A stretch of 64,000 bases of DNA from an uncultured bacterium (GCA_900549855.1 URPS01000001.1:1-64000); one strand, 5' to 3'. Shown: positions 52,360 to 61,380, counted from the first letter of the stretch. Notes: generated from the letters alone by a model not told the origin. Translations and numbers: made by a program.

Positions 52360-53765
52360 AATCTAAAATATATAAATGGGTTGTACGTACTGCTTGCAAT
52401 CGTAATTGTTGATAAGAATAACAAAACTAACAGCCAAATATTAACAATAGCTTTTACAATCTTATTTTGTTGGTAAATCATGTTTTTAAACAATGGAATA
52501 CAACACAAAATAGCAATTACAAAAGTTATAATTTCGATTTTGTCAACATAATATAAAAATGCATAGTTAAATTGCTCTGTATGTAAATGTAACAGTCCAA
52601 ACATATTCATCAGATAATCCCAAGCATATTTTATACTCTCTGCTCTAAATATTACCCAGCCTATAACGAATGCAAAAATGCAATAAATATGTCTTAGTGC
52701 ATTAACATACCAACTATGTTTTTGTTGCTCAAATTCTTTTATATTTAGTATTTTTTCTAAAATAATAAAGAATCCGTGCCAAATCCCCCAAATAACAAAA
52801 GTCCATTCAGCACCATGCCAGATACCTGTTAATAAAAATACAATACCTAAATTTCTCAAAGTTTTTAGTTTTGAACATCTGTTACCACCAAGAGGAATAT
52901 AAACATATTGTTTAAACCAAGTAGAAAGTGAAATGTGCCACCTTCTCCAAAATTCTGTAATTGATTTTGATATATACGGATAGTTAAAGTTTTCCATAAA
53001 TTTAAATCCGAAAATCAACCCTAAGCCAATTGCCATGTCAGAATAACCGCTGAAGTCAAAATACAATTGAAATGTATAAGCAATTGAGCCAATCCAAGCA
53101 ATTGCATGAGAAAAATTATGTGGGTCTTGGACAAATATTTTATCCACGATTGCTCCCATAGTGTTTGCAATCAATACTTTTTTAGATAAACCAATAATAA
53201 ATTTTTTAACACCTAGATTAACTTTATCAAAATTAACTTCTCTATCTTCAATCTGTTCTGCAACATCGTGATATTTTACAATAGGACCTGCAATCAATTG
53301 AGGGAATAAACAAATATATAATGCTAATTTATAAATATCCTTTTGAACCTTACATTCTCCTCTATAAACATCAATAACATAAGATAATGCTTGGAATGTA
53401 TAGAAAGAAATTCCAATTGGCATAACAATATCTAGTGCAGAAATGTGAGAATGGAATAAGCTATTACAATTATCAATCAAGAAGTTGAAGTATTTAAAAT
53501 AAATCAGAAATCCTAAATTTGTTAGAATAGTTAATAATAGAAAAAGCCTTTTATGTGTTTTATATTTATCAACTGCAATTGCACCAAAGAAGTTCAACAA
53601 TATTGTTAATAGCATTATTGCCAAATATTTTGGTTCTCCCCAAGCATAAAATATAATGCTGGCAACTAAGAGTATCGGATTATGCAATTCTTTCTTTGTT
53701 ATCAGATATAACAAAAGTACGATTGGTAAGAAATAATATATAAAAGTCATTGAACTAAATAGCAT
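52356..53765 (-). CDS. MBOAT-family O-acyltransferase (AlgI/DltB-like)
   Basis: The 469-residue multi-pass membrane enzyme starts MLFSSMTFIYYFLPIVLLLY and has the AlgI/PatA motif set: MPIGISFYTFQALSYVIDVYRG, LFPQLIAGPIV, RWHISLSTWFKQYVYIPLGGN and the catalytic His in LTGIWHGAEWTF. It moves acetyl groups across the membrane for O-acetylation of polysaccharide. It is paired with the AlgJ/AlgX-like gene 3 bases upstream. Both are cargo of the tRNA-Ile island. Confidence 0.94.
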   Translation of the reverse strand: MLFSSMTFIYYFLPIVLLLYLITKKELHNPILLVASIIFYAWGEPKYLAIMLLTILLNFFGAIAVDKYKTHKRLFLLLTILTNLGFLIYFKYFNFLIDNCNSLFHSHISALDIVMPIGISFYTFQALSYVIDVYRGECKVQKDIYKLALYICLFPQLIAGPIVKYHDVAEQIEDREVNFDKVNLGVKKFIIGLSKKVLIANTMGAIVDKIFVQDPHNFSHAIAWIGSIAYTFQLYFDFSGYSDMAIGLGLIFGFKFMENFNYPYISKSITEFWRRWHISLSTWFKQYVYIPLGGNRCSKLKTLRNLGIVFLLTGIWHGAEWTFVIWGIWHGFFIILEKILNIKEFEQQKHSWYVNALRHIYCIFAFVIGWVIFRAESIKYAWDYLMNMFGLLHLHTEQFNYAFLYYVDKIEIITFVIAILCCIPLFKNMIYQQNKIVKAIVNIWLLVLLFLSTITIASSTYNPFIYFRF

Positions 53766-53767
53766 AA

Positions 53768-55414
53768 TTATTTTACCTCCATTTGCTTATTTACAAGAGT
53801 AGGTAACAGTCTTTCAACTATTTCTAAGATTATAACATCTGCATTTTTCATAGCATTGAAATTAACATCATATTTCCATATATATTTAGAATCACCAAAA
53901 GAATGAGCAAGATATGGAATAAGTGCGCTTGAAAATGAATCTCTATACATTAAGAGATTTACATTTGAGCTTTTATTTGAGCATATAACATCCCCTCTAA
54001 TTTCTTTGGGTTGTTTACACAACTGACTATCATCTACTTTAGGAATTTCATATATTGTATTATCTACTTTTCGTAACACTGCGGGAGCCATATTATATAA
54101 ATCTCCAGTGTGTTGTTCTGTGGTGTAATCTTTAACCTTATACACTGTCAAAGTTGCATAATCTTTTTTTATAACATTCATTAATTCAGAATATCCATAA
54201 TACGCACCTAATAAATTCCAATGAGTATCATTCTTCCAATATAACAATTTATTATCTTTTAAAGAAATAAGTTTTTCTTTAGGATAGATAACATTAACAT
54301 TTGAATGAGTTTTTATATAATCTATAAGCTGTACACTTCTAGAATTATCAGATACTTTTATTATTCTTTGAGGATAATATTCTGGGTATATCTTAGATTT
54401 ATCAGGCGCAATTATAAAATAGAATTTCTTATTATGAGTATTGCAATACTTATTAATATTATCCAAATAACTGTCAATGCTATTCAGTTCTTCATCTGTA
54501 AACATTACACTATTAGAATAACTATCCGTAGACTCTTTCAATGCTAAAAATAACCAATCATGAGAGCCTTTCATTACATCTTTAGTAATCCAATTTGTTG
54601 ATAAAAATAGCTTTAAGTCTTGAATGTCTAAAAAATTTTTTCTTAAATAAAATCTATCATTAAACCACTCATTAAAATTTTTGCCGTAATCATAATTTAT
54701 TTCGTAGTCTTGATTTATAAAAGGCTTATATTGAGCTAATGTTCTATTTTCTTGTTTTGAAATATTTTCTTGACTTATATTGCTCATTGGAATAAACAAA
54801 AATACGAAAAATATGGTCAAAAAGATTATTTCTATTCTTGATTTGCCTTTTATTGTTTTAAAGTCTGCTACATAATTTGATAATTTATATGCAAGTAGAT
54901 AGGTTAAAATTAAGATTATAACAAATACTTTGAAGTCAAACTTTATTGCTGTCCTTGCGTTTAAAGTTTTCTTATATTCCAAGTTTATAACATTATTATC
55001 AGGATAAATTATAAGCGAATTATTTTTTATGCCTAATTTTCCTGTCGAATTAGAAAACTGTTTCAAATCATCAAGATTGCATTTGCCATTTCTTAATGTA
55101 ACATTTGATATTTCAATTGGAGAATTATCTTCCAAGCCGGTTATAATAAATTTTATACGTTTAGGAAACCTAGACCTTTTGACATTAAAACTTGCGTGGG
55201 TATCTTTACTTAAATCTAAAATAATATTTTGAGTTTTGATTTTATTAAATTTGTCATTATCTTTTTTATTTAGTTGAACTTCAATATTACACTGACCTTT
55301 GCCTTTTATATCAAAATCGACAGGCATTGGTTTAAATATTAGCCATAGTTTATTTGTTGCAATAATAGTAACAATTGTTATAATTATCGCAATTATTGTT
55401 CTCTTTTTAATCAA
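53768..55414 (-). CDS. AlgJ/AlgX-like SGNH O-acetyltransferase
   Basis: The 548-residue protein has TM helices at about 5-22, 160-178 and 194-210. A periplasmic SGNH/AlgX domain follows (about 215-540), with ENRTLAQYKPF, FNEWFNDRFYLRK, the Asp-His pair in YWKNDTHWN (Asp396, His398) and the Ser nucleophile region MYRDSFSSALIPYL (Ser493). It would transfer acetyl groups delivered by the MBOAT partner to a surface glycan. The extra N-terminal beta domain between the first two helices (25-155) is unusual for AlgJ. Confidence 0.88.
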   Translation of the reverse strand: MIKKRTIIAIIITIVTIIATNKLWLIFKPMPVDFDIKGKGQCNIEVQLNKKDNDKFNKIKTQNIILDLSKDTHASFNVKRSRFPKRIKFIITGLEDNSPIEISNVTLRNGKCNLDDLKQFSNSTGKLGIKNNSLIIYPDNNVINLEYKKTLNARTAIKFDFKVFVIILILTYLLAYKLSNYVADFKTIKGKSRIEIIFLTIFFVFLFIPMSNISQENISKQENRTLAQYKPFINQDYEINYDYGKNFNEWFNDRFYLRKNFLDIQDLKLFLSTNWITKDVMKGSHDWLFLALKESTDSYSNSVMFTDEELNSIDSYLDNINKYCNTHNKKFYFIIAPDKSKIYPEYYPQRIIKVSDNSRSVQLIDYIKTHSNVNVIYPKEKLISLKDNKLLYWKNDTHWNLLGAYYGYSELMNVIKKDYATLTVYKVKDYTTEQHTGDLYNMAPAVLRKVDNTIYEIPKVDDSQLCKQPKEIRGDVICSNKSSNVNLLMYRDSFSSALIPYLAHSFGDSKYIWKYDVNFNAMKNADVIILEIVERLLPTLVNKQMEVK

Positions 55415-55452
55415 TTAAAACCTCTCTCCAGTTGAATTTTATGGCTATAAAT

Positions 55453-55482
55453 CGTTTTACAATTTATCTATTTTGTAAAACG
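55453..55482. repeat. Palindromic site with shared core (site 1)
   Basis: CGTTTTACAA/TTGTAAAACG, 10-bp perfect arms around ATTTATCTAT-like loop. Inverted relative to site 2 at 55619-55646, with which it shares a core. Confidence 0.6.
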
Positions 55483-55618
55483 AATTCGTAAAGAACCACT
55501 AAAATCATCGTATTACAAACAAAAAATACGTGCAAAATTTTCTAAAAAATGTAAAGCGTTATGAATTTATTAAGATATTCTTTGTTTAAAACTCAATAAT
55601 AGCAAGACTTTTTAAGAT

Positions 55619-55646
55619 GCCTTACAAAATAGATAAATTATAAGGC
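55619..55646. repeat. Palindromic site with shared core (site 2)
   Basis: GCCTTACAAAATAGATAAAT and then TATAAGGC. The core ACAAAATAGATAAATT equals that of site 1 read on the other strand, while the flanking stem bases differ yet still pair. The rest of 55415-55690 shows no gene. Confidence 0.6.
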
Positions 55647-55687
55647 GTTTAAAATGTATCGGATTATCTGTTTAATGCATTTGAGGG

Positions 55688-55810
55688 TTATAGTATAAAG
55701 GTGTTATAAGAGCAATCAATTTCGTCTTGCTCAATAATTCCTATGTATCTCAATGTAATTTGCGGGCTTGAGTGATTAAATATTTTTTGCAGTATTACCA
55801 CATCTTTACA
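55688..55810 (-). pseudogene. C-terminal remnant of a second tyrosine recombinase
   Basis: Minus-strand translation gives CKDVVILQKIFNHSSPQI, then TLRYIGIIEQDEIDCS, ending at a stop at 55688. This is the end of a phage-type integrase with the His box and the Tyr nucleophile (LRYIG). Upstream the reading frame stops resembling an integrase near 55806, where the other integrase begins. Confidence 0.65.
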
Positions 55811-56452
55811 TTGTTGATAAGAGAAGTTAATAAACTTCGTGTAACAAACAAACTTGAACGTCATTTATCCGTTGAAGAAGAAAAACGTATGTATCAAGTT
55901 TGTGATGATGATTTTTCTTTTTCAAAACTACCTCGTGAGGAGCAAGAAAGATTGCAACGTATTCACAATGGAGAACAAGCATATTTAAAACCAATCCTTA
56001 TTATGGCACTTAATACTGGTATGAGGAAAGGTAAAATATTAAATATGACTTGGGATTGCGTTGATTTCGATAAAAATGAAATATCTGCACTCAATACAAA
56101 AAACGGCAAGAAAAACACAATTCCTATGAGTAGTAAATTGCGTAAAACATTATTAGCCATGTACAAAAATAAAGGTCAAATTAAATATGTTTTTACCAAT
56201 CCATACACAGGAACAAAATACAATGACATCAAAAAATGTTTTAAAACTGTTTGCAAACTTGCTAATGTTAAAAATCTAAGATTTCACGACTTACGTCATA
56301 CAGGAGCAACAAGAATGGTTGCGGCAGGTGTTCCACTTCCAGTTGTTAAACAAATCCTTAACCATGCAAGCATTCAAACCACAATGCGGTATGCTCACAC
56401 AATGAGAGAGCAAGAAATTTCGGCAGTCGAAGCATTAGCAAACTTTGATTAG
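55772..56452 (+). CDS. Tyrosine recombinase/integrase lacking its N-terminal domain
   Basis: The 226-residue product has a complete catalytic domain: Arg85 (NTGMRKGKIL), Lys in the beta-hairpin (about 111-114), HDLRH with His172 and Arg175, His198, and nucleophile Tyr207 (TTMRYAHT). The SAM-like core-binding domain is missing. The first 20 residues overlap the antisense remnant of another integrase, and family-like sequence begins at KLRVTNKLERHLS. It lies next to the 3' end of tRNA-Ile, as expected for the element's integrase. It may be inactive, or a truncated variant that needs a partner. Confidence 0.85.
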   Translation: MIKYFLQYYHIFTLLIREVNKLRVTNKLERHLSVEEEKRMYQVCDDDFSFSKLPREEQERLQRIHNGEQAYLKPILIMALNTGMRKGKILNMTWDCVDFDKNEISALNTKNGKKNTIPMSSKLRKTLLAMYKNKGQIKYVFTNPYTGTKYNDIKKCFKTVCKLANVKNLRFHDLRHTGATRMVAAGVPLPVVKQILNHASIQTTMRYAHTMREQEISAVEALANFD

Positions 56453-56473
56453 TAAATATTTAATTAAAAATTT

Positions 56474-56498
56474 TGAGCAATCTCACCATGATTGCTCA
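56474..56498 (+). terminator. Hairpin downstream of the integrase gene
   Basis: TGAGCAATC/GATTGCTCA with a 7-nt loop, followed by TATATT; a weak intrinsic terminator. Confidence 0.5.
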
Positions 56499-56500
56499 TA

Positions 56501-56514
56501 TATTACATAAAATT
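56501..56514 (+). promoter_or_regulatory. Candidate integrase arm site (right end)
   Basis: TATTACATAAAATT, identical to 51472-51485 at the opposite end of the island and in the same orientation. Confidence 0.4.
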
Positions 56515-56534
56515 ATTTTTAGCAAAATTTGCAT

Positions 56535-56562
56535 TAAAAAAGCAAGGTCTAAAAGCCTTGCT
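56535..56562 (-). terminator. Terminator of tRNA-Ile supplied by the island
   Basis: Read on the minus strand, AGCAAGG/CCTTGCT followed by T6. A separate terminator lies beyond the attR copy at 51274-51305. Confidence 0.8.
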
Positions 56563-56580
56563 ATTATTGTGTTTTAAATA

Positions 56581-56654
<74 letters not shown>

Positions 56655-56817
56655 GTATTTTGTTTTCATTCGGCTATCCTTCGGAGAGAAATCTCTCTCA
56701 CTCCCGACATTTACTAATCTACCATGGACATTTTTTTAAATCAAGTCTTTTTTTATTTCTTATTTTTTATTTGAGAAAATCTTGTTTTTAGAGTACACTT
56801 GAAGTGGAGAGATTATT

Positions 56818-58326
56818 ATGCCTATATTATATGTTTACATTACAATTTTTACAATTTATTTCATAATTCTAGCTATTGCAAGTTTAAGAAAATCGAGAAA
56901 AATTAGAGATAAATATACACCTAAAGATTCCAATATCTGTGTTGTTGTTTATGCAACAGGAAAGGCTGAAACACTCGATAATTTACTTAAGCAACTAAAA
57001 GCGCAAGCTTATCCAAAACAAAGATACTCCATATATGCAATTCTTGACAGGTGTGAAAAATCTTCTGATGTGACATTGCAAGGCGATTTAGATGTTAATG
57101 TTATAAACATAAATAACATGGAGCCAATCGGCAAAAGTCAAGCTTACTCTATTTTGGCTGAAAAATTAGCAGAAGCTCAAAATCTTGATGCTTACGTGTT
57201 TTTAGATGCTAAGAATTATGTGGATTCTGATTTCTTAGAAAACATAAATTATTATTTAACAAAACATGATGTGTTTATGCCAATGGTTAGTTATATGCCG
57301 GAAAATGAAGATTTCAGCTTTATTGAAAATATAAAGGCAACTTATTCTCGTTACTGTTCCAAATTTATATTTGCAACAAGAACCAAGCTTGGGCTTACAA
57401 ACCTTATTAATACGGATTCTTTTGTTATAAAACGTGATATTTTAAACAAGATTGAAACTTTTGAATTTCAGGACAAAGTCGCAGAAATTAAGTATACATT
57501 AAAGCTTGCAGGAGAAGGTATTCAGGTTGCGTTTGTAGACGATTTACCTGTATATACATCAATCTCAAACTACGATTCAAGAGTACCATCTTTATCTAAA
57601 AGAATAAATATTTTCTGGAATAATATTACGCACGCAGAAAACTTCTTGACACGTGAATATTTGTGTTCATTAATCCAACCAAATTGGCTAGTGTGTGTTT
57701 TAGGTTATGCTCTATTATTAAGGCATGCCTATGTTTTTCCGTTCGTTGTGGGATACGCTGCTATTTTAATTACTTCAATTGTTTTAGTTTTAGCGTTTTG
57801 TATAAGTTTAATGAGTGCAAAATTATATGTGAAAGAACATTTTTATTTATTTGCATACACGATTTATTCAATCGGTCATATTATCAAAAATTTACCACCA
57901 ATAAGATTCTTTAGAAAATTATTGAGCAAAACTACTCATAAACATAACGTAGAAAAAATGGTTACAAATGTTATTGTGACTGATGGCAAAAAAGATTTCC
58001 AATGTCAGTTAGAACTGATTTCTGACAATGGTTTAGCCAAGGTAAAATTTATTAACAAAAGTAAAACATATACAACAAAAAATAACCATTTACGCATGGT
58101 TGATGCGATAAAAGAGTTATCAGAAAAACTGGATGATTATGGTTTGTCGCTTAAGATTTGTCAGCGTTGTAAATATTTTCAGCCTTTAATTGACGGTTCT
58201 ACAAATATGGTTAAAGGTTGTTGCAAATGTCAGTTCCAAGGTCGTGTTGAAGGCGATATAATTCCAACACTAGTTTGGAATACTTGCCCAAGATTTGAAG
58301 AACAAAATATAGTAAGCCTATTCTAG
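56818..58326 (+). CDS. Membrane GT2-like glycosyltransferase with Cys-rich tail
   Basis: The 502-residue protein has an N-terminal TM helix (3-23), a GT2-like domain (about 40-260) and TM helices at about 285-330 and 340-362. The expected metal motif reads FLDAKNYVDSD, that is DAK rather than DxD. The cytosolic C-terminus (about 385-502) ends in a Cys cluster (CQRCKYF, GCCKCQF, NTCPRF), possibly a zinc site. The nearest families are processive or Bcs-like GT2 enzymes. Substrate unknown. The stop TAG abuts a dispersed repeat. Confidence 0.75.
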   Translation: MPILYVYITIFTIYFIILAIASLRKSRKIRDKYTPKDSNICVVVYATGKAETLDNLLKQLKAQAYPKQRYSIYAILDRCEKSSDVTLQGDLDVNVININNMEPIGKSQAYSILAEKLAEAQNLDAYVFLDAKNYVDSDFLENINYYLTKHDVFMPMVSYMPENEDFSFIENIKATYSRYCSKFIFATRTKLGLTNLINTDSFVIKRDILNKIETFEFQDKVAEIKYTLKLAGEGIQVAFVDDLPVYTSISNYDSRVPSLSKRINIFWNNITHAENFLTREYLCSLIQPNWLVCVLGYALLLRHAYVFPFVVGYAAILITSIVLVLAFCISLMSAKLYVKEHFYLFAYTIYSIGHIIKNLPPIRFFRKLLSKTTHKHNVEKMVTNVIVTDGKKDFQCQLELISDNGLAKVKFINKSKTYTTKNNHLRMVDAIKELSEKLDDYGLSLKICQRCKYFQPLIDGSTNMVKGCCKCQFQGRVEGDIIPTLVWNTCPRFEEQNIVSLF

Positions 58327-58480
58327 GTGCTACGCACGTAGACATAATTACTACACTTCGCATCGAGCATGAACCTACAAGTTTGGCGCATTCCCTCTCC
58401 TCGGGGGAATTTTATACTTTACTTATAAACTTGTATTTTCTACTACAAGCTTGTAAGTGTGGTGTAAAGGGTGGGGGCTT
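58326..58480. repeat. Composite dispersed repeat
   Basis: It starts GGTGCTACGCACGTAGACAT at the stop codon and passes through GGCGCATTCCCTCTCC and an ACAAGCTTGTA palindrome region. It ends GGGTGGGGGCTTATT. Same composite order as 40182-40322. Confidence 0.7.
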
Positions 58481-58491
58481 ATTATAAAAGG

Positions 58492-58512
58492 AAAAGTCAG
58501 GCATTGCCTGAC
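58492..58512 (-). terminator. Terminator of the gcv operon
   Basis: Read on the minus strand, GTCAGGC/GCCTGAC followed by TTTTCCTTTT. Confidence 0.75.
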
Positions 58513-58547
58513 CTAACTGATTTTATATTTTATAAATAATTTCGTTC

Positions 58548-59786
58548 TTACAATGCCTCAATATAATTCAAAATATCTTCTTCAGTATTCATCTCTGTTG
58601 CACAAACCAGAACTCTGCGGTCATCAAGCTTTATTCCGCCTAAAATATTTGCTTCTTTTAGTTTTGCTAAATAATTATCAGCATCTTCAACTTCTACAAC
58701 AAACTCATTGAAAAAGTTTTTGTTCATAGTTCTAATGCCTTTTCCATTAAGCATTTTTGAAAGAGCGTGTGCTAAATTAGCAGATATTATACCAGTTTGT
58801 TTAAAGCCTTTTTCACCTATTAAACTCAAATACAATGTTGCTGAAAGTGCAATCAAAGATTGGTTAGAACAAATATTACTTGTAGCTTTTTCACGTTTGA
58901 TATGCTGTTCTCTTGTCTGGATAGTTAAGGTGAAAGCTTGTTTTCCATCAGCGTCTACTGTTCTTCCAACAAGTCTCCCCGGCATTTGACGCATATAAGT
59001 TTCTTTACAAGCCATATAACCTGCATGAGGACCACCAAAATTCATCGGTATACCAAGTGGTTGAATATCACCAACAACGATATCAGCTTCTCTAGGAGGT
59101 TCAATAACGGATAAAGCTGAAAGATTTGCACATACAATCAAAGTTGTATCAAGTTTCTTGATAGGTGTAATTTCACCATAGTAATCCGGATACTGTACAA
59201 GTACTGCAAAATATTCAGAAATATCTTCCGGAATTTCGTCAAACCATTCAAGCTCTATATCTTGCGCCCAACAATATGTTTTGATAACTTCTTTGTATTC
59301 AGGATTAAGCCTATTGGAAATTAGAGCTTTATTTTTTTTGCCTTTAGCAATTCTATGTGCCATAAGAACAGCTTCTGCACAAGCAGAACCTCCATCATAC
59401 ATAGAAGCATTTGCGATATCCATGCCTGTTAGTCTTGATATCATTGTTTGATATTCATAAATAATTTGCAATGTCCCTTGTGAAATCTCAGGCTGGTATG
59501 GAGTGTATGCTGTTAAAAATTCGAATCTCTGTGCTACATAGTTTACAGCCGCAGGGATAAACTTATTGTAAACTCCTCCGCCCATAAAATTAGCATATTC
59601 CGTTTTATTTTTTTTCGCTAAAGCTTTAATTTTTCTTTGAGTTTCTAATTCGCTCAAAGGATTAGCCATGTCAAAGTTTTTAAATTTAACTGGAATTTGT
59701 TTAAACAAATCATCTACACTAGAGCAAGAAATTTCTTGCAGCATTTTTTCTCTAATTTCGTCTGTATGTGCTATAAAATTTTTCAT
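58548..59786 (-). CDS. gcvPA: Glycine dehydrogenase (decarboxylating) subunit 1, GcvPA
   Basis: This is the N-terminal half of the split P-protein of the glycine cleavage system. The 412-residue product has NFMGGGVYNKFIPAAV-type motif (about 67-80), TPYQPEISQGTLQIIYEYQTM, MYDGGSACAEAVLMA and GDIQPLGIPMNFGGPHAGYMA. The pyridoxal-phosphate lysine is normally on subunit 2 (GcvPB), which is not downstream. The start overlaps the gcvH stop by one base. Confidence 0.95.
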   Translation of the reverse strand: MKNFIAHTDEIREKMLQEISCSSVDDLFKQIPVKFKNFDMANPLSELETQRKIKALAKKNKTEYANFMGGGVYNKFIPAAVNYVAQRFEFLTAYTPYQPEISQGTLQIIYEYQTMISRLTGMDIANASMYDGGSACAEAVLMAHRIAKGKKNKALISNRLNPEYKEVIKTYCWAQDIELEWFDEIPEDISEYFAVLVQYPDYYGEITPIKKLDTTLIVCANLSALSVIEPPREADIVVGDIQPLGIPMNFGGPHAGYMACKETYMRQMPGRLVGRTVDADGKQAFTLTIQTREQHIKREKATSNICSNQSLIALSATLYLSLIGEKGFKQTGIISANLAHALSKMLNGKGIRTMNKNFFNEFVVEVEDADNYLAKLKEANILGGIKLDDRRVLVCATEMNTEEDILNYIEAL

Positions 59787-60160
59787 TATTCAATTTCTTC
59801 TTTATAATCTGAGTAATCTAACAAATCTGCAAATTCTACTTGATCTGCATTTGATTCAACCTTAACAAACCATTTATCTTCAAAAGATTCATCGTTTAAT
59901 AATTCCGGACTATCAACGATTTGTTCATTAATTTCAACAACTTTTCCTGATATTGGCATATAAATTTCAGAAGCTGCTTTAACAGATTCTATAGTTGCAA
60001 AAGCTTCATTCTTTGTAAATTCTGCTCCAATTTCAGGTAGCTCAACAAACACGATATCTCCAAGTTGTTCTATTGCATAATCAGTGATACCGATTTCATA
60101 TTTACCATTATTTTCAAGTACATACTCGTGTGTTTTTGTGCATAACATACTTTCGTTCAT
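59786..60160 (-). CDS. gcvH: Glycine cleavage system H protein
   Basis: The 124-residue lipoyl carrier has the lipoylated Lys61 in ATIESVKAASEIY, preceded by LGDIVFVELPEIG and followed by MPISGKVVEIN. It shuttles the aminomethyl group between the P-, T- and L-proteins. Middle gene of gcvT-gcvH-gcvPA. Length normal. Confidence 0.97.
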   Translation of the reverse strand: MNESMLCTKTHEYVLENNGKYEIGITDYAIEQLGDIVFVELPEIGAEFTKNEAFATIESVKAASEIYMPISGKVVEINEQIVDSPELLNDESFEDKWFVKVESNADQVEFADLLDYSDYKEEIE

Positions 60161-60196
60161 TCAAAAATTCTCCTATATATTGCTATTTATGTTTTA

Positions 60197-61294
60197 TTAA
60201 CCTTTATTATTCTTTTTTACAAATGGTCTTTTTACTATTTCTGCATCATGCAGTTTTTCTCTTACCATAATTTGAATTGTAGAGCCTACAGATAAATTGT
60301 CAAGATTCTTTATGTAAGCAAGTCCGATATTTTCTCCTCGAATTGGAGATATTCCGCCACTTGTGACTTGTCCAATTTTTTCATTTTTGTAATACACGTC
60401 ATAACCGTGTCTTGCAATATTTCTATCAAGCATTCTGAACCCGATTAACTTTTTCTCAATCCCGTCTTTTATTTGTTCTAAAATTCTTTTTTTACCGTTA
60501 TAATTTTCTGTTTTATCTTTTGGAACAGACCAAGCAAGACCAGCCTCTATCGGTGTAGTATTCTCATCTAAATCATTTCCATACAAGTGCAAAGCTGCTT
60601 CTAATCTCAAAGTATCTCTTGCACCTAAACCAATTGGCTTAATTCCAAATTCTTTACCGGCTTCAAGAAGTTTATCCCACAAATATTCTGAAAATTCGTT
60701 TTTAACAAGTATTTCAACGCCATCTTCACCTGTATAGCCTGTTCTTGAAATCCATAAATTTATATTAAATAATTCTCCTCTTTTGATTGAAAAGAATGGC
60801 GGTAATTCATCTACTCCCAAACTTTTTATTAAATCACAAGCTTTTGGACCTTGAACAGCAAGGAGTGAATAATTGTGTGATTCGTTAATTATTTCTACAT
60901 CAAAACCGATTTTATTTCTTACCATCCAGTTTAAATCTTCATCAATTCTGGATGCATTGGCAATAATTAAGTATTTATTATCTTCTAACTTATAAATAAT
61001 CAAGTCGTCAATTATTCCACCATTTTTGTTGGTCAATTGACAATATACAGCTTTTAAATCAACAAGTCTGCTAATTTCTTGGGGAACAAGTTTATTCAAA
61101 TAAGGAAGTGCATCTTTACCTTGAACAATCATTTCGCCCATGTGAGAAACATCAAACAATCCTACATTTTCTCTGACAGTCTTATGTTCTTCTATAATAG
61201 AAGAGTATTGTACAGGCATATCCCATCCTGCAAAATCTACCATTCTTGCACCTAATTCTACGTGTTTGTCATGTAAAAAAGTTTGTTTTGTCAT
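60197..61294 (-). CDS. gcvT: Aminomethyltransferase GcvT
   Basis: The T-protein of glycine cleavage passes the methylene group to tetrahydrofolate. The 365-residue product has HVELGARMVDFAGWDMPVQY, NVGLFDVSHMGEM, the folate-binding NGGIIDDLIIYKL, ISRTGYTGEDGVEILV and GLGARDTLRLEA. First gene of the operon. The 86-nt leader holds TTGACA with a weak -10 and is too short for a glycine riboswitch. Confidence 0.97.
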   Translation of the reverse strand: MTKQTFLHDKHVELGARMVDFAGWDMPVQYSSIIEEHKTVRENVGLFDVSHMGEMIVQGKDALPYLNKLVPQEISRLVDLKAVYCQLTNKNGGIIDDLIIYKLEDNKYLIIANASRIDEDLNWMVRNKIGFDVEIINESHNYSLLAVQGPKACDLIKSLGVDELPPFFSIKRGELFNINLWISRTGYTGEDGVEILVKNEFSEYLWDKLLEAGKEFGIKPIGLGARDTLRLEAALHLYGNDLDENTTPIEAGLAWSVPKDKTENYNGKKRILEQIKDGIEKKLIGFRMLDRNIARHGYDVYYKNEKIGQVTSGGISPIRGENIGLAYIKNLDNLSVGSTIQIMVREKLHDAEIVKRPFVKKNNKG

Positions 61295-61380
61295 AATTTC
61301 CCCTATTTTCTATAAAAAAGCCTTAATACTATTTTCGTTACATGCTCACATTCTGTCAAGAATGTTATTTTATGTAAATA

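Noticed and set aside
61295..61380. Glycine riboswitch before gcvT
   Set aside because: The leader is only 86 nt and lacks the paired aptamer stems; it appears to hold just a promoter and ribosome site.
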